The position numbers and the translations under genes were made by a program. Positions 1-6,691 of a DNA stretch of 37,540 nt are shown piece by piece. Within the stretch, counting starts at the first letter, position 1, and the number at the start of each line of letters is the position of its first letter. Under the pieces are notes generated by a model. The model saw nothing but the letters and a program-made list of their open reading frames with translations, had not been told where the DNA came from and made no database searches. The stretch comes from an uncultured Gammaproteobacteria bacterium (GTDB lineage: Bacteria; Pseudomonadota; Gammaproteobacteria; Enterobacterales; Psychrobiaceae): contig CAJXRU010000030.1 in NCBI GenBank assembly GCA_913060565.1, positions 1 to 37,540 of the forward strand. The letters run 5' to 3'.

Positions 1-51
1 ATACGAGATCATGCCTAGTCTCGTGGGCTCGGAGATGTGTATAAGAGACAG
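1..51. other. Illumina Nextera i7 adapter (assembly contamination)
   Basis: Bases 18-51 are the Nextera transposase adapter, ending in the 19-base Tn5 mosaic end (33-51). Bases 1-9 are the end of the P7 flow-cell primer, and bases 10-17 (CATGCCTA) are an 8-base i7 index, which I recall as N706. Read on the minus strand the adapter encodes the typical junk tail LYTSPSPRD after the DbpA fragment. This is not genomic DNA; the native sequence begins at about base 52. Confidence 0.98.
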
Positions 52-434
52 ACAATAATGTGCGCGCCGTGCTCTAGTGAACCAATTTGCGGCCCCATCG
101 GTGTCCCGCCACATAATGTCAGTACTTTAATGTTATGAATAGCACGTGCCAGTTTACGAATTTCTTTGGCAACTTGGTCGGCCAGTTCGCGCGTTGGACA
201 TAAAATGAGTGATTGAACGCGGAATTTTTTCACATCAAGGTTATGTAGCAAGCCCAGTCCAAATGCTGCTGTTTTACCTGAGCCAGTTTTGCCTTGTGCA
301 ATCACGTCTTTGCCTTCTAAAATTGGCGGTAGACTTTGTGCTTGAATAGGTGTCATTTCGTTGTATGACAACGTTTTTAAGTTCTCTAGCAGTGATGCAT
401 TGAGAGGCAATTGAGAAAAGCTAGTTGATTGCAC
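52..434 (-). CDS. dbpA: ATP-dependent RNA helicase DbpA, N-terminal fragment
   Basis: DEAD-box helicase that acts on 23S rRNA helix 92 during 50S ribosome assembly. About 128 native residues are present. The Q-motif region (TPIQAQ, residues 28-33), motif I (GKTGSGKT, 48-55) and motif Ia (PTRELADQ) are visible, followed by a GG motif and HIIV. The line closely follows E. coli DbpA from memory. The start is GTG at 432-434 with AAAGG upstream. The gene is cut by the adapter just before the expected ATPGR motif, so the DEAD box, the helicase C domain and the RNA-binding domain are missing. This is an assembly truncation, not a pseudogene. It is divergent from the NYN gene. Confidence 0.9.
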
Positions 435-487
435 AATGATGGCCTTTGGCTTGATGGAATTGGCGCGTAGTATATAGCAAAACGCAG

Positions 488-497
488 TGATATATCA
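488..497. promoter_or_regulatory. 10-bp palindrome between divergent dbpA and NYN genes
   Basis: TGATATATCA is a perfect palindrome in the 111-bp gap between the divergent dbpA and NYN genes. It could be a shared operator, but it is AT-rich and short, so chance is possible. Confidence 0.25.
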
Positions 498-545
498 GTC
501 ATCTACTGTATAGTGTGCAGTCTATTGTTATTTTAAGGTTTTGTT

Positions 546-1019
546 GTGAAAAAAGTCGCTATTTTTGTTGATGTACAAAATATCTATTACACGACCCGTG
601 ATACCTATTCGCGTCCCTTTAACTATCGCCAGTTTTGGTTTGGCATTGCACAAGACTACGACATTGTCGCGGCCTATGCGTACGCGATTGATAAAGACGA
701 TGTATCACAGCAGAAGTTTCAAAGTGCGCTGCGCCATATTGGTTTTGATGTGAAACTAAAGCCCTTTATTCAGCGCCGCGATGGTAGTGCAAAAGGGGAT
801 TGGGATGTTGGTATTACGATTGATGTTTTAAAACATGCACCTGAGGTCGATGAAGTGATTTTGTTATCAGGTGATGGTGACTTTGCCATGTTATTAGACG
901 AGCTGCGAAATACTCATGAGGTGTCTAGCCAAGTTTATGGTGTGTTAGATTTAACCGCTGGCGCGCTTATTGAAGCCGCTGATGAGTATACGCCAATCGA
1001 AAAACGTCATTTACTCTAA
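546..1019 (+). CDS. NYN domain (LabA/DUF88-type, PIN-like) protein
   Basis: 157-residue single-domain protein of the NYN family, a PIN-like fold usually linked to metal-dependent RNA cleavage. The pattern of acidic residues is intact: FVDVQN (D9, N12), KGDWDVGITIDV (D85, D87, D93) and LLSGDGDF (D110, D112). The RNA target is unknown. The start is GTG at 546 with AAGG seven bases upstream; the product then begins MKKVAIFVDVQN, as is usual for the family. There is no signal peptide or membrane segment. The gene is convergent with the downstream phosphopantetheinyl transferase, and the two stop codons overlap by a few bases. Confidence 0.85.
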   Translation: MKKVAIFVDVQNIYYTTRDTYSRPFNYRQFWFGIAQDYDIVAAYAYAIDKDDVSQQKFQSALRHIGFDVKLKPFIQRRDGSAKGDWDVGITIDVLKHAPEVDEVILLSGDGDFAMLLDELRNTHEVSSQVYGVLDLTAGALIEAADEYTPIEKRHLL

Positions 1020-1792
1020 ACTTCTAGCGGCAGTTCACAAGGCTCAAATTCGCCGTTAGAGGTTAGTTGGTGTATTGCCACATTAACCTGTTTACTGGGG
1101 GGCGATTTAATGGTGATTGCCATTTTGTGCTGCTCATTGACGGTAAATAATTTGTTGTGCCAGCGCTCGCTGTTGTCCTTGCGTTTTTCGTCAAAAGTTA
1201 ATGAGATATTGTCGCGATCTTGAATATCAAAACTAAATAAATGTAGCGGTACAGATAGTCCATCACCGCACGCTTTTATGTAAGACTCTTTTAGCGTCCA
1301 ATAGTCATAAAAACCAGCTTGTTGCTCTTGTGGTGGTAACGCTTGCAAAGCCTCAACTTCACTGGCACTAAAATAGCGAGGAGCTAATTTTTTAGTATCA
1401 CTTTTGCGTTTGGTGTACTCAACATCAATGCCAATAACTTTGCCTCGAGTCACTGCTAATGCAATGAGATGATGAGCATGAGATAGGTTAAACTCAAGAC
1501 TCTCCGCAGATTTACTTTCATCGCTATTTGCAATAAACGGCTTGCCGTTCCAGCCTTTATCAAATTGCCACTGGTTAGGTGAAATGTCGCTATAGCGAGA
1601 CAGTACTGTTCTCACTAATCCACGGGTCACCAATGCATCTCGCTTGGCATCGTCAGTGCGCTTTCTATCAATAGTTTCTTGCTCTTGGGGGCTAATTAAC
1701 TGTTTAAAATCATTTAACACCTTGGCGGTTAAATAATGTGGTTGAACCAAGAAAATATCGATATGAGATGGTTGTTGTTTAGGCACGTGCAC
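1016..1792 (-). CDS. 4'-phosphopantetheinyl transferase superfamily protein (Sfp type)
   Basis: Transfers the phosphopantetheine arm of CoA to a serine on acyl- or peptidyl-carrier proteins. Hallmark motifs are NLSH (102-105), GIDVE (121-125, with metal ligands D123 and E125) and WTLKESYIKA (165-174, with E169 and K173). At 258 residues it is of Sfp/Gsp/EntD size, not the short AcpS type. No polyketide, PUFA or nonribosomal peptide genes are in the window, so its carrier protein is elsewhere. Such stand-alone enzymes in marine gammaproteobacteria often serve PUFA synthases or siderophore clusters; that is inference. The start is GTG at 1792; a second GTG two codons on is possible because the ribosome-binding site is weak. 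Confidence 0.88.
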   Translation of the reverse strand: MHVPKQQPSHIDIFLVQPHYLTAKVLNDFKQLISPQEQETIDRKRTDDAKRDALVTRGLVRTVLSRYSDISPNQWQFDKGWNGKPFIANSDESKSAESLEFNLSHAHHLIALAVTRGKVIGIDVEYTKRKSDTKKLAPRYFSASEVEALQALPPQEQQAGFYDYWTLKESYIKACGDGLSVPLHLFSFDIQDRDNISLTFDEKRKDNSERWHNKLFTVNEQHKMAITIKSPPSKQVNVAIHQLTSNGEFEPCELPLEV

Positions 1793-1842
1793 GGGTCGTC
1801 TTCGTCAATAATGGGGCTAGTTTACGTTAATAACGATTAATC

Positions 1843-3531
1843 TTAAAAAGAATTTTTAACACTCACCATAAAGCGTACGCTGTCGGTTTCTTCTCGCTCG
1901 GTCATTGGCGCAGCTAAATCAATATGAATAACATGGTTGGCGTCTGCGCGACTGGGAGTTAGGCGCAAGCCAACGCCAATATTGGCAAGCCATGGTGTTT
2001 GCTTAAATTGACTGTGAGGTTGCGGGCTTTGTTTGCCCCAGCTACGACCTACATCGACAAAGGCAGCGGCTGCAACTCGAATCAGTTTCCACCAATATTG
2101 GTCGGTATAGTAACGCTGTTCGACTTTAATAACCGCATTTCTATCGCCAGTTTGAAATCGCACTGGGTATCCTCGCATACCTGTATCGCCACCAAGAAAT
2201 AGTTGGTTTTCGATGTATGGATTTTTAAGCAGATTGTAATTAGCACCGACGAAGAATACGCGATCAGGCGTCGTAAAGTGATAATACTGGCCATTTAAAT
2301 TGCCACTGAGGTTTTTAGTGGTGTTGCTGTCTGTAAGGTAGTAACCGCCAAGGTGACCAGCGATAGTGATGAGTTCATTGTTAAACTTAAATGCATTTTT
2401 AGAGCGGATATTGAAGATGTATCTCGACTGGTCATCGCTCCATGATGACGGGCTATAACCAATGCTTGCTGATAAATTGCGCCCTAAATTGATATCTTCA
2501 GTACGTTTAATTGAGTGGAAATTGGTGAGCGTAGTGTAATGATCTTCGAGTAAGTTAAACTCTATCCAAGGGTAAATATTGGTGCGTGAATTTAGTGGGT
2601 TTAATTCAATCGTGTCATCGATTGACCAAAACGTATCTTCAATAAAACTTAAGCCATAACGTAAGCGAGTTGTTCGATCGAGGTGATATCCATCTGAATG
2701 ACCAAAGAAAACTTGGTAGTGATTGAGTCGATGGCGAATATCAGTCAGTTTATCTTTGTTGATATAAAGTGGATCTTCACGGGTTTCATTGAGGTATGAA
2801 CCGCCGTAGCTTTGGCGACTTTCAAAAGAATAAAAAGGTTTGTTAACGGCAGCGTAGTGACGTTTTCCGTCACTGTTGTCACTGATTTCAAATTCACTCG
2901 TTAAGTGAGTGCCGCCGACATTGGGATCTTTATATCTTAGGGTAAATTCTGTGCGTTGATCGTCACGCGCCTGCGCAATAGAGATCAGTTTTCCGGTGCC
3001 AAGAAAGTTAGATTCGGTGATGGATGCTCGCGTTTTGGTTTCGTCGCCATTATGTGAAATGTTAAAGGCTGGTGTTATCGACCATGTATCGCGGGTGGTG
3101 ATGTGTAAATCGACTTTGTCGTCACACAGTTTTGTCGGTTGAATACGTGCATCAAAGATAAATTTCTGTTGGCGCAATAACCGCTCAGATTCTCGCACTT
3201 TGACGGGATTAAATTTTTCAGATTGTTTAAACGACAACTCTTGTAAAATCACTTGCTCTTGGGTGGTGGTATGGATGTTGTTGAGCCATTGATAAAGCCA
3301 GTTGAGGGATACTGAGTCATCGTCGCTAAAAACGTTGTAGCGGGTATAGGATATTTTTCCGATGTGATAGTCAGTGAGGAGTTTGTCGAAATCTACAGGC
3401 GGTGTTTCAAATTCACTATCAGGCAATGGCTCAGTAGAAGTCCATTGACATTGGGGCGCAACAGACTCAGCCGCATGTGCGTTTATAAACGGTACGCTGC
3501 TAATGAGAAACAAAGCCAGAAATCGATTAAT
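1843..3531 (-). CDS. BamA/TamA-like outer-membrane beta-barrel protein
   Basis: Predicted 562-residue outer-membrane protein of the surface antigen (Omp85/D15) superfamily. A POTRA-like N-terminal part (including VKVRESERLLRQQKF) is followed by a barrel with a GGDTGMRGYP motif, which matches the conserved (V/I)RGY-type loop, and it ends in phenylalanine (SVKNSF), as barrel proteins do for BAM recognition. The first ordinary start (TTG, 3513) has no ribosome-binding site and lacks a basic n-region. Reading from ATT at 3529-3531 gives MNRFLALFLISSVPFINAHA, a good signal peptide, with AAGGAG (3538-3543) six bases upstream. I therefore place the start there. The substrate is unknown; it has fewer POTRA repeats than BamA or TamA. 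Confidence 0.8.
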   Translation of the reverse strand: MNRFLALFLISSVPFINAHAAESVAPQCQWTSTEPLPDSEFETPPVDFDKLLTDYHIGKISYTRYNVFSDDDSVSLNWLYQWLNNIHTTTQEQVILQELSFKQSEKFNPVKVRESERLLRQQKFIFDARIQPTKLCDDKVDLHITTRDTWSITPAFNISHNGDETKTRASITESNFLGTGKLISIAQARDDQRTEFTLRYKDPNVGGTHLTSEFEISDNSDGKRHYAAVNKPFYSFESRQSYGGSYLNETREDPLYINKDKLTDIRHRLNHYQVFFGHSDGYHLDRTTRLRYGLSFIEDTFWSIDDTIELNPLNSRTNIYPWIEFNLLEDHYTTLTNFHSIKRTEDINLGRNLSASIGYSPSSWSDDQSRYIFNIRSKNAFKFNNELITIAGHLGGYYLTDSNTTKNLSGNLNGQYYHFTTPDRVFFVGANYNLLKNPYIENQLFLGGDTGMRGYPVRFQTGDRNAVIKVEQRYYTDQYWWKLIRVAAAAFVDVGRSWGKQSPQPHSQFKQTPWLANIGVGLRLTPSRADANHVIHIDLAAPMTEREETDSVRFMVSVKNSF

Positions 3532-3537
3532 GACAGA

Positions 3538-3543
3538 CTCCTT
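3538..3543 (-). promoter_or_regulatory. Strong ribosome-binding site that selects an ATT start
   Basis: Minus-strand AAGGAG, six bases before ATT (3529-3531). It is 24 bases from the first standard in-frame start codon (TTG, 3511-3513), which is too far to serve it. Confidence 0.65.
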
Positions 3544-3662
3544 GTCAAATTTGTAATTGATTTACTTAAAGAATAGGACAAATGAGTGAAGATGGAAACT
3601 AGTAATCTATATTTAATCGACGGATAATGTTCTGAATTTGTTGATAAGTGTTCGAGAATTTT

Positions 3663-4316
3663 ATGTTGCAGCATTATGTTATACCCGTAACTTCATTTGC
3701 CCAAAATTGCAGTATTTTGTGGTGCAATCAAACCCAAGAGGCTGCAATTGTCGATCCCGGCGGTGATATTGAAAAGCTGGTCGCTTTTATTAATGAGCAA
3801 CAACTTAATATTACAAAGATCTTACTTACACATGGTCATTTAGATCATGTTGGTGCAACCTGCGATACTGCTGCAGCCTATGGTGTTCCTATTATCGGGC
3901 CTCATCAAGCGGATGCGTTTTGGATAGACAATTTAGCGCAGCAGGCGCAAATGTTTGGATTTGCAACGCCAAATAATTTTACGCCAACACAATGGCTTAA
4001 GGATGGTGACGAAGTGACTGTCGGGAATGAAACATTACAGGTCGTTCATTGCCCAGGTCATACACCCGGTCATGTGGTTTTTTATCATCAGGCAAGCCAC
4101 AAAGCTTGGGTTGGCGACGTGATTTTTTCTGGCTCAATCGGTCGTACCGATTTCCCTCAAGGAAATCATCAGCAATTGGTTGATTCAATTTGTGAAAAAC
4201 TATGGCCGCTTGGCAATGATGTAGAGTTTATTTGTGGGCATGGCCCCAACTCCACCTTTGGAAAAGAGCGGGCGTCAAATCCGTTAGTTGGCGATAGAGT
4301 GACAGGAAGGGGCTAG
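3663..4316 (+). CDS. MBL-fold metallo-hydrolase, YcbL/glyoxalase II-like
   Basis: 217-residue metallo-beta-lactamase-fold hydrolase. The zinc-site motif THGHLDH (H57, H59, D61, H62) is present, with later ligands H133 (GHTPGH), D152 (GDVIF) and H193 (CGHGP). The single-domain length and the opening MLQHYVIPVTSFAQNC resemble E. coli YcbL, a minimal glyoxalase II-like hydrolase that cleaves thioesters such as S-lactoylglutathione. Activity is inferred. I chose ATG 3663 (with GAGAA upstream) over the GTG at 3648 because family members start at this point. It converges on the thioesterase gene and is followed by a strong hairpin. Confidence 0.87.
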   Translation: MLQHYVIPVTSFAQNCSILWCNQTQEAAIVDPGGDIEKLVAFINEQQLNITKILLTHGHLDHVGATCDTAAAYGVPIIGPHQADAFWIDNLAQQAQMFGFATPNNFTPTQWLKDGDEVTVGNETLQVVHCPGHTPGHVVFYHQASHKAWVGDVIFSGSIGRTDFPQGNHQQLVDSICEKLWPLGNDVEFICGHGPNSTFGKERASNPLVGDRVTGRG

Positions 4317-4318
4317 TG

Positions 4319-4352
4319 AGCTGCCGCAAAATATTGCGGCAGCTATTTATTT
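4319..4352 (+). terminator. Rho-independent terminator after the YcbL-like gene
   Basis: Perfect 11-bp stem (4319-4329 with 4334-4344), AATA loop, then an A/T-rich tail on the plus strand. The other strand lacks a T-run, so it mainly serves the plus-strand gene. Confidence 0.7.
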
Positions 4353-4755
4353 AAACTACAGGTAATACTGGTGTCGGTTTGCCATCTTCGTCAACAGCAA
4401 CAAAGCTAAAGCTGCCAGTTATCGCCTTCTCGCGATGGTCGTGATACATATCTTCAACGTAGATATTCACTTCCACTTTGATGCTGGTGTTACCTACGTG
4501 AACAACCTGTCCAATTAATTCCACTAAACTGCCGCCTGGGATAGGGTGCTTAAAATCAATTTTGTCTGACGATACGGTAACTAAACGTTTGCGAGAAAAG
4601 CGAGTCGCTGCGATAAAAGCAGCTTCATCCATCCACGCTAGCGCTTGTCCACCAAATAAGGTGTCATGATGGTTTGTGGTAAAAGGAAAAACAGCTTTAG
4701 TAATTCGCGCTTGGCTTTTATCGAGCCGTTCTAGAATTTGAGGATCTGAAATCAT
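4351..4755 (-). CDS. Acyl-CoA thioesterase, hotdog fold (YciA/BFIT-like)
   Basis: 134-residue single hotdog domain. NHHDTLFGGQALAWMDEAA (28-46) matches the acyl-CoA hydrolase consensus (N-x-x-x-T-x-F-G-G-x-x-x-x-W-x-D), with the catalytic acid around D43. KIDFKHPIPGG and the following VHVGNTSIKVEV complete the fold. It hydrolyses acyl-CoA to free acid and CoA; chain length cannot be told from sequence. It probably works as a homohexamer like its relatives. It is separately transcribed, facing the YcbL-like gene. Confidence 0.88.
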   Translation of the reverse strand: MISDPQILERLDKSQARITKAVFPFTTNHHDTLFGGQALAWMDEAAFIAATRFSRKRLVTVSSDKIDFKHPIPGGSLVELIGQVVHVGNTSIKVEVNIYVEDMYHDHREKAITGSFSFVAVDEDGKPTPVLPVV

Positions 4756-4833
4756 TGAATTTGGTACGTAGAAAATAAAAGGAGATTATAACAAGCAATA
4801 ATGGATTTTTCCGCTATCTATATCACTTTGTCG

Positions 4834-5592
4834 TTATTCTAAATGCCACTTTTTCTTTAGGCGTGCAATTTCACCTTCTTGGGTAAGTTCGTCAAATGCA
4901 CTGAGCAGTGGCTCAATGAGCGATGGATCTGAACTTTTGTGAAAACCAAAATAGAGATCGGTAGAAGCTTCAGGCAGAAAGAGTACTTTTTGTAATTTAT
5001 TGACGTCTAGCTGTAAGGCCTTAGTACGTTCAATGATGTTTGGCACTGCTGAAATGATATAGTGAGTTCGCTTGCCATAAAGCAGTTTAATGGTATTGAT
5101 GTAATTTGAGGTGATGTGTAGGTTGGTAAATTTGTTGTCTCGTAGATACTCATGTTGTAAACCATTTCTGATAACGGTGATTTGATATTGCTTTAACGAT
5201 TCAAGTGAATCGATGGTTAGATTCGAATGTCCTTTTAATCCCCACACATAGAGTTTTTCACTTAAGAGTGGTCCACCCCAAATAAAATTGTCTTCTCGGC
5301 GCGGCGTTCTGGCCATTGAAAAAATCAGAGTGTTTTTGTTGTGTTTTGCCATGCTATAAGCAGCCGCCCAAGATTTCACTTCTATGGGGTAGTTGACGCC
5401 AGCTTTACGAAACATAGTTTGCATGACTTCAATGCTGTATCCGCCTAATTGGTTGTGTTGATCTAGAAATTGATAAGGCTCTAGTAATTCAGTGACGACT
5501 CGTAATGCCGATGATTGTGCACTGACTAGATTGGGAAATAAACTAGTGACGATTAGCACTAAACAGATTTGGCAGTTTGCCCACAATTTCAT
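4834..5592 (-). CDS. Periplasmic solute-binding protein, family 3 type
   Basis: 252-residue exported protein of the amino-acid-binding (SBP_bac_3) superfamily. The signal peptide spans about residues 1-25 (cleavage near VSA-Q). It is followed by the fold's typical opening with LLEPYQFLDQHNQLGGYSIEVMQ and a C-terminal EIARLKKKWHLE. No ABC permease or ATPase genes are adjacent, and many such orphans in Alteromonadales act as sensors or have unknown roles. I start at ATG 5592 (GGAG eight bases upstream). A longer reading to 5748 would begin inside the neighbouring MITE-like element and lose the signal peptide. Confidence 0.82.
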   Translation of the reverse strand: MKLWANCQICLVLIVTSLFPNLVSAQSSALRVVTELLEPYQFLDQHNQLGGYSIEVMQTMFRKAGVNYPIEVKSWAAAYSMAKHNKNTLIFSMARTPRREDNFIWGGPLLSEKLYVWGLKGHSNLTIDSLESLKQYQITVIRNGLQHEYLRDNKFTNLHITSNYINTIKLLYGKRTHYIISAVPNIIERTKALQLDVNKLQKVLFLPEASTDLYFGFHKSSDPSLIEPLLSAFDELTQEGEIARLKKKWHLE

Positions 5593-5720
5593 TAAGGGGA
5601 CTCCAATTTTATTCGAGAAACTTATTATAGTTAAGATCTTGAATAAAATTGGTTTATGGAAGCAATTCAGGCAATTCTGAGAAGTTCTTATTAGAAAAAC
5701 AGCATAGTAGGATAAATATA

Positions 5721-5989
5721 CTAGGGTCTGTTGATCTTTGTGGTTCAAATTTTGTTCAATCTAGAAGAATTTTGGGCAAGGCATGAGGATTGATGCTGGG
5801 TTTACCCCAGTGAATGACGAATAACGCCGCACAAAATACTTTTAGGTGAATCCTACGGACAGCATTTGTTTGTTATTTCTACGGCGTTATCGCCTATTCG
5901 TGTAGCCAGCTACACCACATAGGCTCTGCCTTGTAGAAACCCCAAACAAATTGCTGCAAAAATGAACTCAAAAGATCAACAGACCCTAG
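5721..5989. mobile_element. MITE-like palindromic element with 19-bp terminal inverted repeats
   Basis: CTAGGGTCTGTTGATCTTT at 5721-5739 is repeated perfectly inverted at 5971-5989; imperfect pairing continues inward. The interior has nested inverted repeats: 5862-5872 with 5943-5954 (near-perfect), 5876-5882 with 5933-5939, 5893-5897 with 5919-5923, and 5900-5906 with 5909-5915 around a CA loop. Much of the right half can fold into one long hairpin. There is no open reading frame or transposase, so mobility would need a helper in trans. I recall similar GGGTCTGTTGATC repeats in marine gammaproteobacteria, but this is unchecked. No clear target duplication is visible beyond the CTAG ends. Confidence 0.75.
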
Positions 5990-6516
5990 GGTTTTAAATA
6001 AAGTGTATTCGATGCAATATCAATGATTGCTTCATGGGCAACAAGAATATCTTGGCCAATCACGCCGTCAATCGGCACCGAAGAGATGTTGTTGAGTGCA
6101 TTAACAACGTGGGACAGATCCATCGCGAAAATATGCGTTGTATTTGTTTTAAAATTTTGAATTTTCAAACTATCAACGTTAAATGATTGAGCGCTAACAT
6201 TACCACCTAGCCCGGTCGCTTGCGCGTTGTCTATTTGCGCTGTTGGTATTAGCCTAAATTTCACTAATTCTTCATTATTAACCACGCTAACACTAGCACC
6301 GCTATCTAGGACAAAGTGAGCTTCTTGACCATTGATGGTTACATTTACAATGGCATGTTGACTGGATAATTTCTGATAACAAAATTTATTGAAGCCCTGT
6401 TTAGACAAGAAACGATCCAGTGACGATGGATTTTTTGATGAGCAATTTGCAACCACAGTCGATGTGAACATTATTCCCAATAATAAAATTATCGCGTTAC
6501 ATTTTATTCTATCCAA
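5986..6516 (-). CDS. Exported retropepsin-like aspartic protease
   Basis: 176-residue clan AA protease domain. FVLDSGASVSVV (catalytic D71 in the D-S/T-G motif), TGLGG (101-105, flap side) and VPIDGVIGQDIL followed by AIIDIASNTLYL match the single-domain bacterial retropepsin family, which acts as a dimer. The N-terminus is a signal peptide (cleavage near VVA-N), so it should work in the periplasm. The start is TTG at 6514-6516 with GAGGG five bases upstream. The last proline codon and the TAG stop fall in the right end of the MITE-like element. The conserved C-terminal strand is complete, so little or nothing seems lost. Confidence 0.82.
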   Translation of the reverse strand: MDRIKCNAIILLLGIMFTSTVVANCSSKNPSSLDRFLSKQGFNKFCYQKLSSQHAIVNVTINGQEAHFVLDSGASVSVVNNEELVKFRLIPTAQIDNAQATGLGGNVSAQSFNVDSLKIQNFKTNTTHIFAMDLSHVVNALNNISSVPIDGVIGQDILVAHEAIIDIASNTLYLKP

Positions 6517-6652
6517 TTGAACCCTCGATCGATTAACACGGTAATTAATTTATAGAGTATAGATTAAGGGATTATTATCAATAAGTCATGATCTATAAGG
6601 GCAAGTATTTAGGCGAATTTTTGCAAAGAAATGATATGAATTGGCTTTTAAC

Positions 6653-6675
6653 GAGGTGGAACTGATTTCCACCTC
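6653..6675. terminator. Hairpin after the chemotaxis receptor gene
   Basis: Perfect 9-bp stem GAGGTGGAA / TTCCACCTC with a 5-base loop, 17 bases past the receptor stop codon. T-runs are short on both sides, so termination strength is uncertain. Confidence 0.45.
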
Positions 6676-6691
6676 TTTAATTAAAGCCTAC

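Noticed and set aside
10-25. CCTAGTCT shared by the adapter and the start of the terminal hexamer array
   Set aside because: The 8-base match crosses the index and adapter border and does not continue, so it is likely chance.
5593-5748. N-terminal extension of the solute-binding protein into the MITE-like element
   Set aside because: It would bury the signal peptide 53 residues in, and the ATG at 5592 has a good ribosome-binding site.
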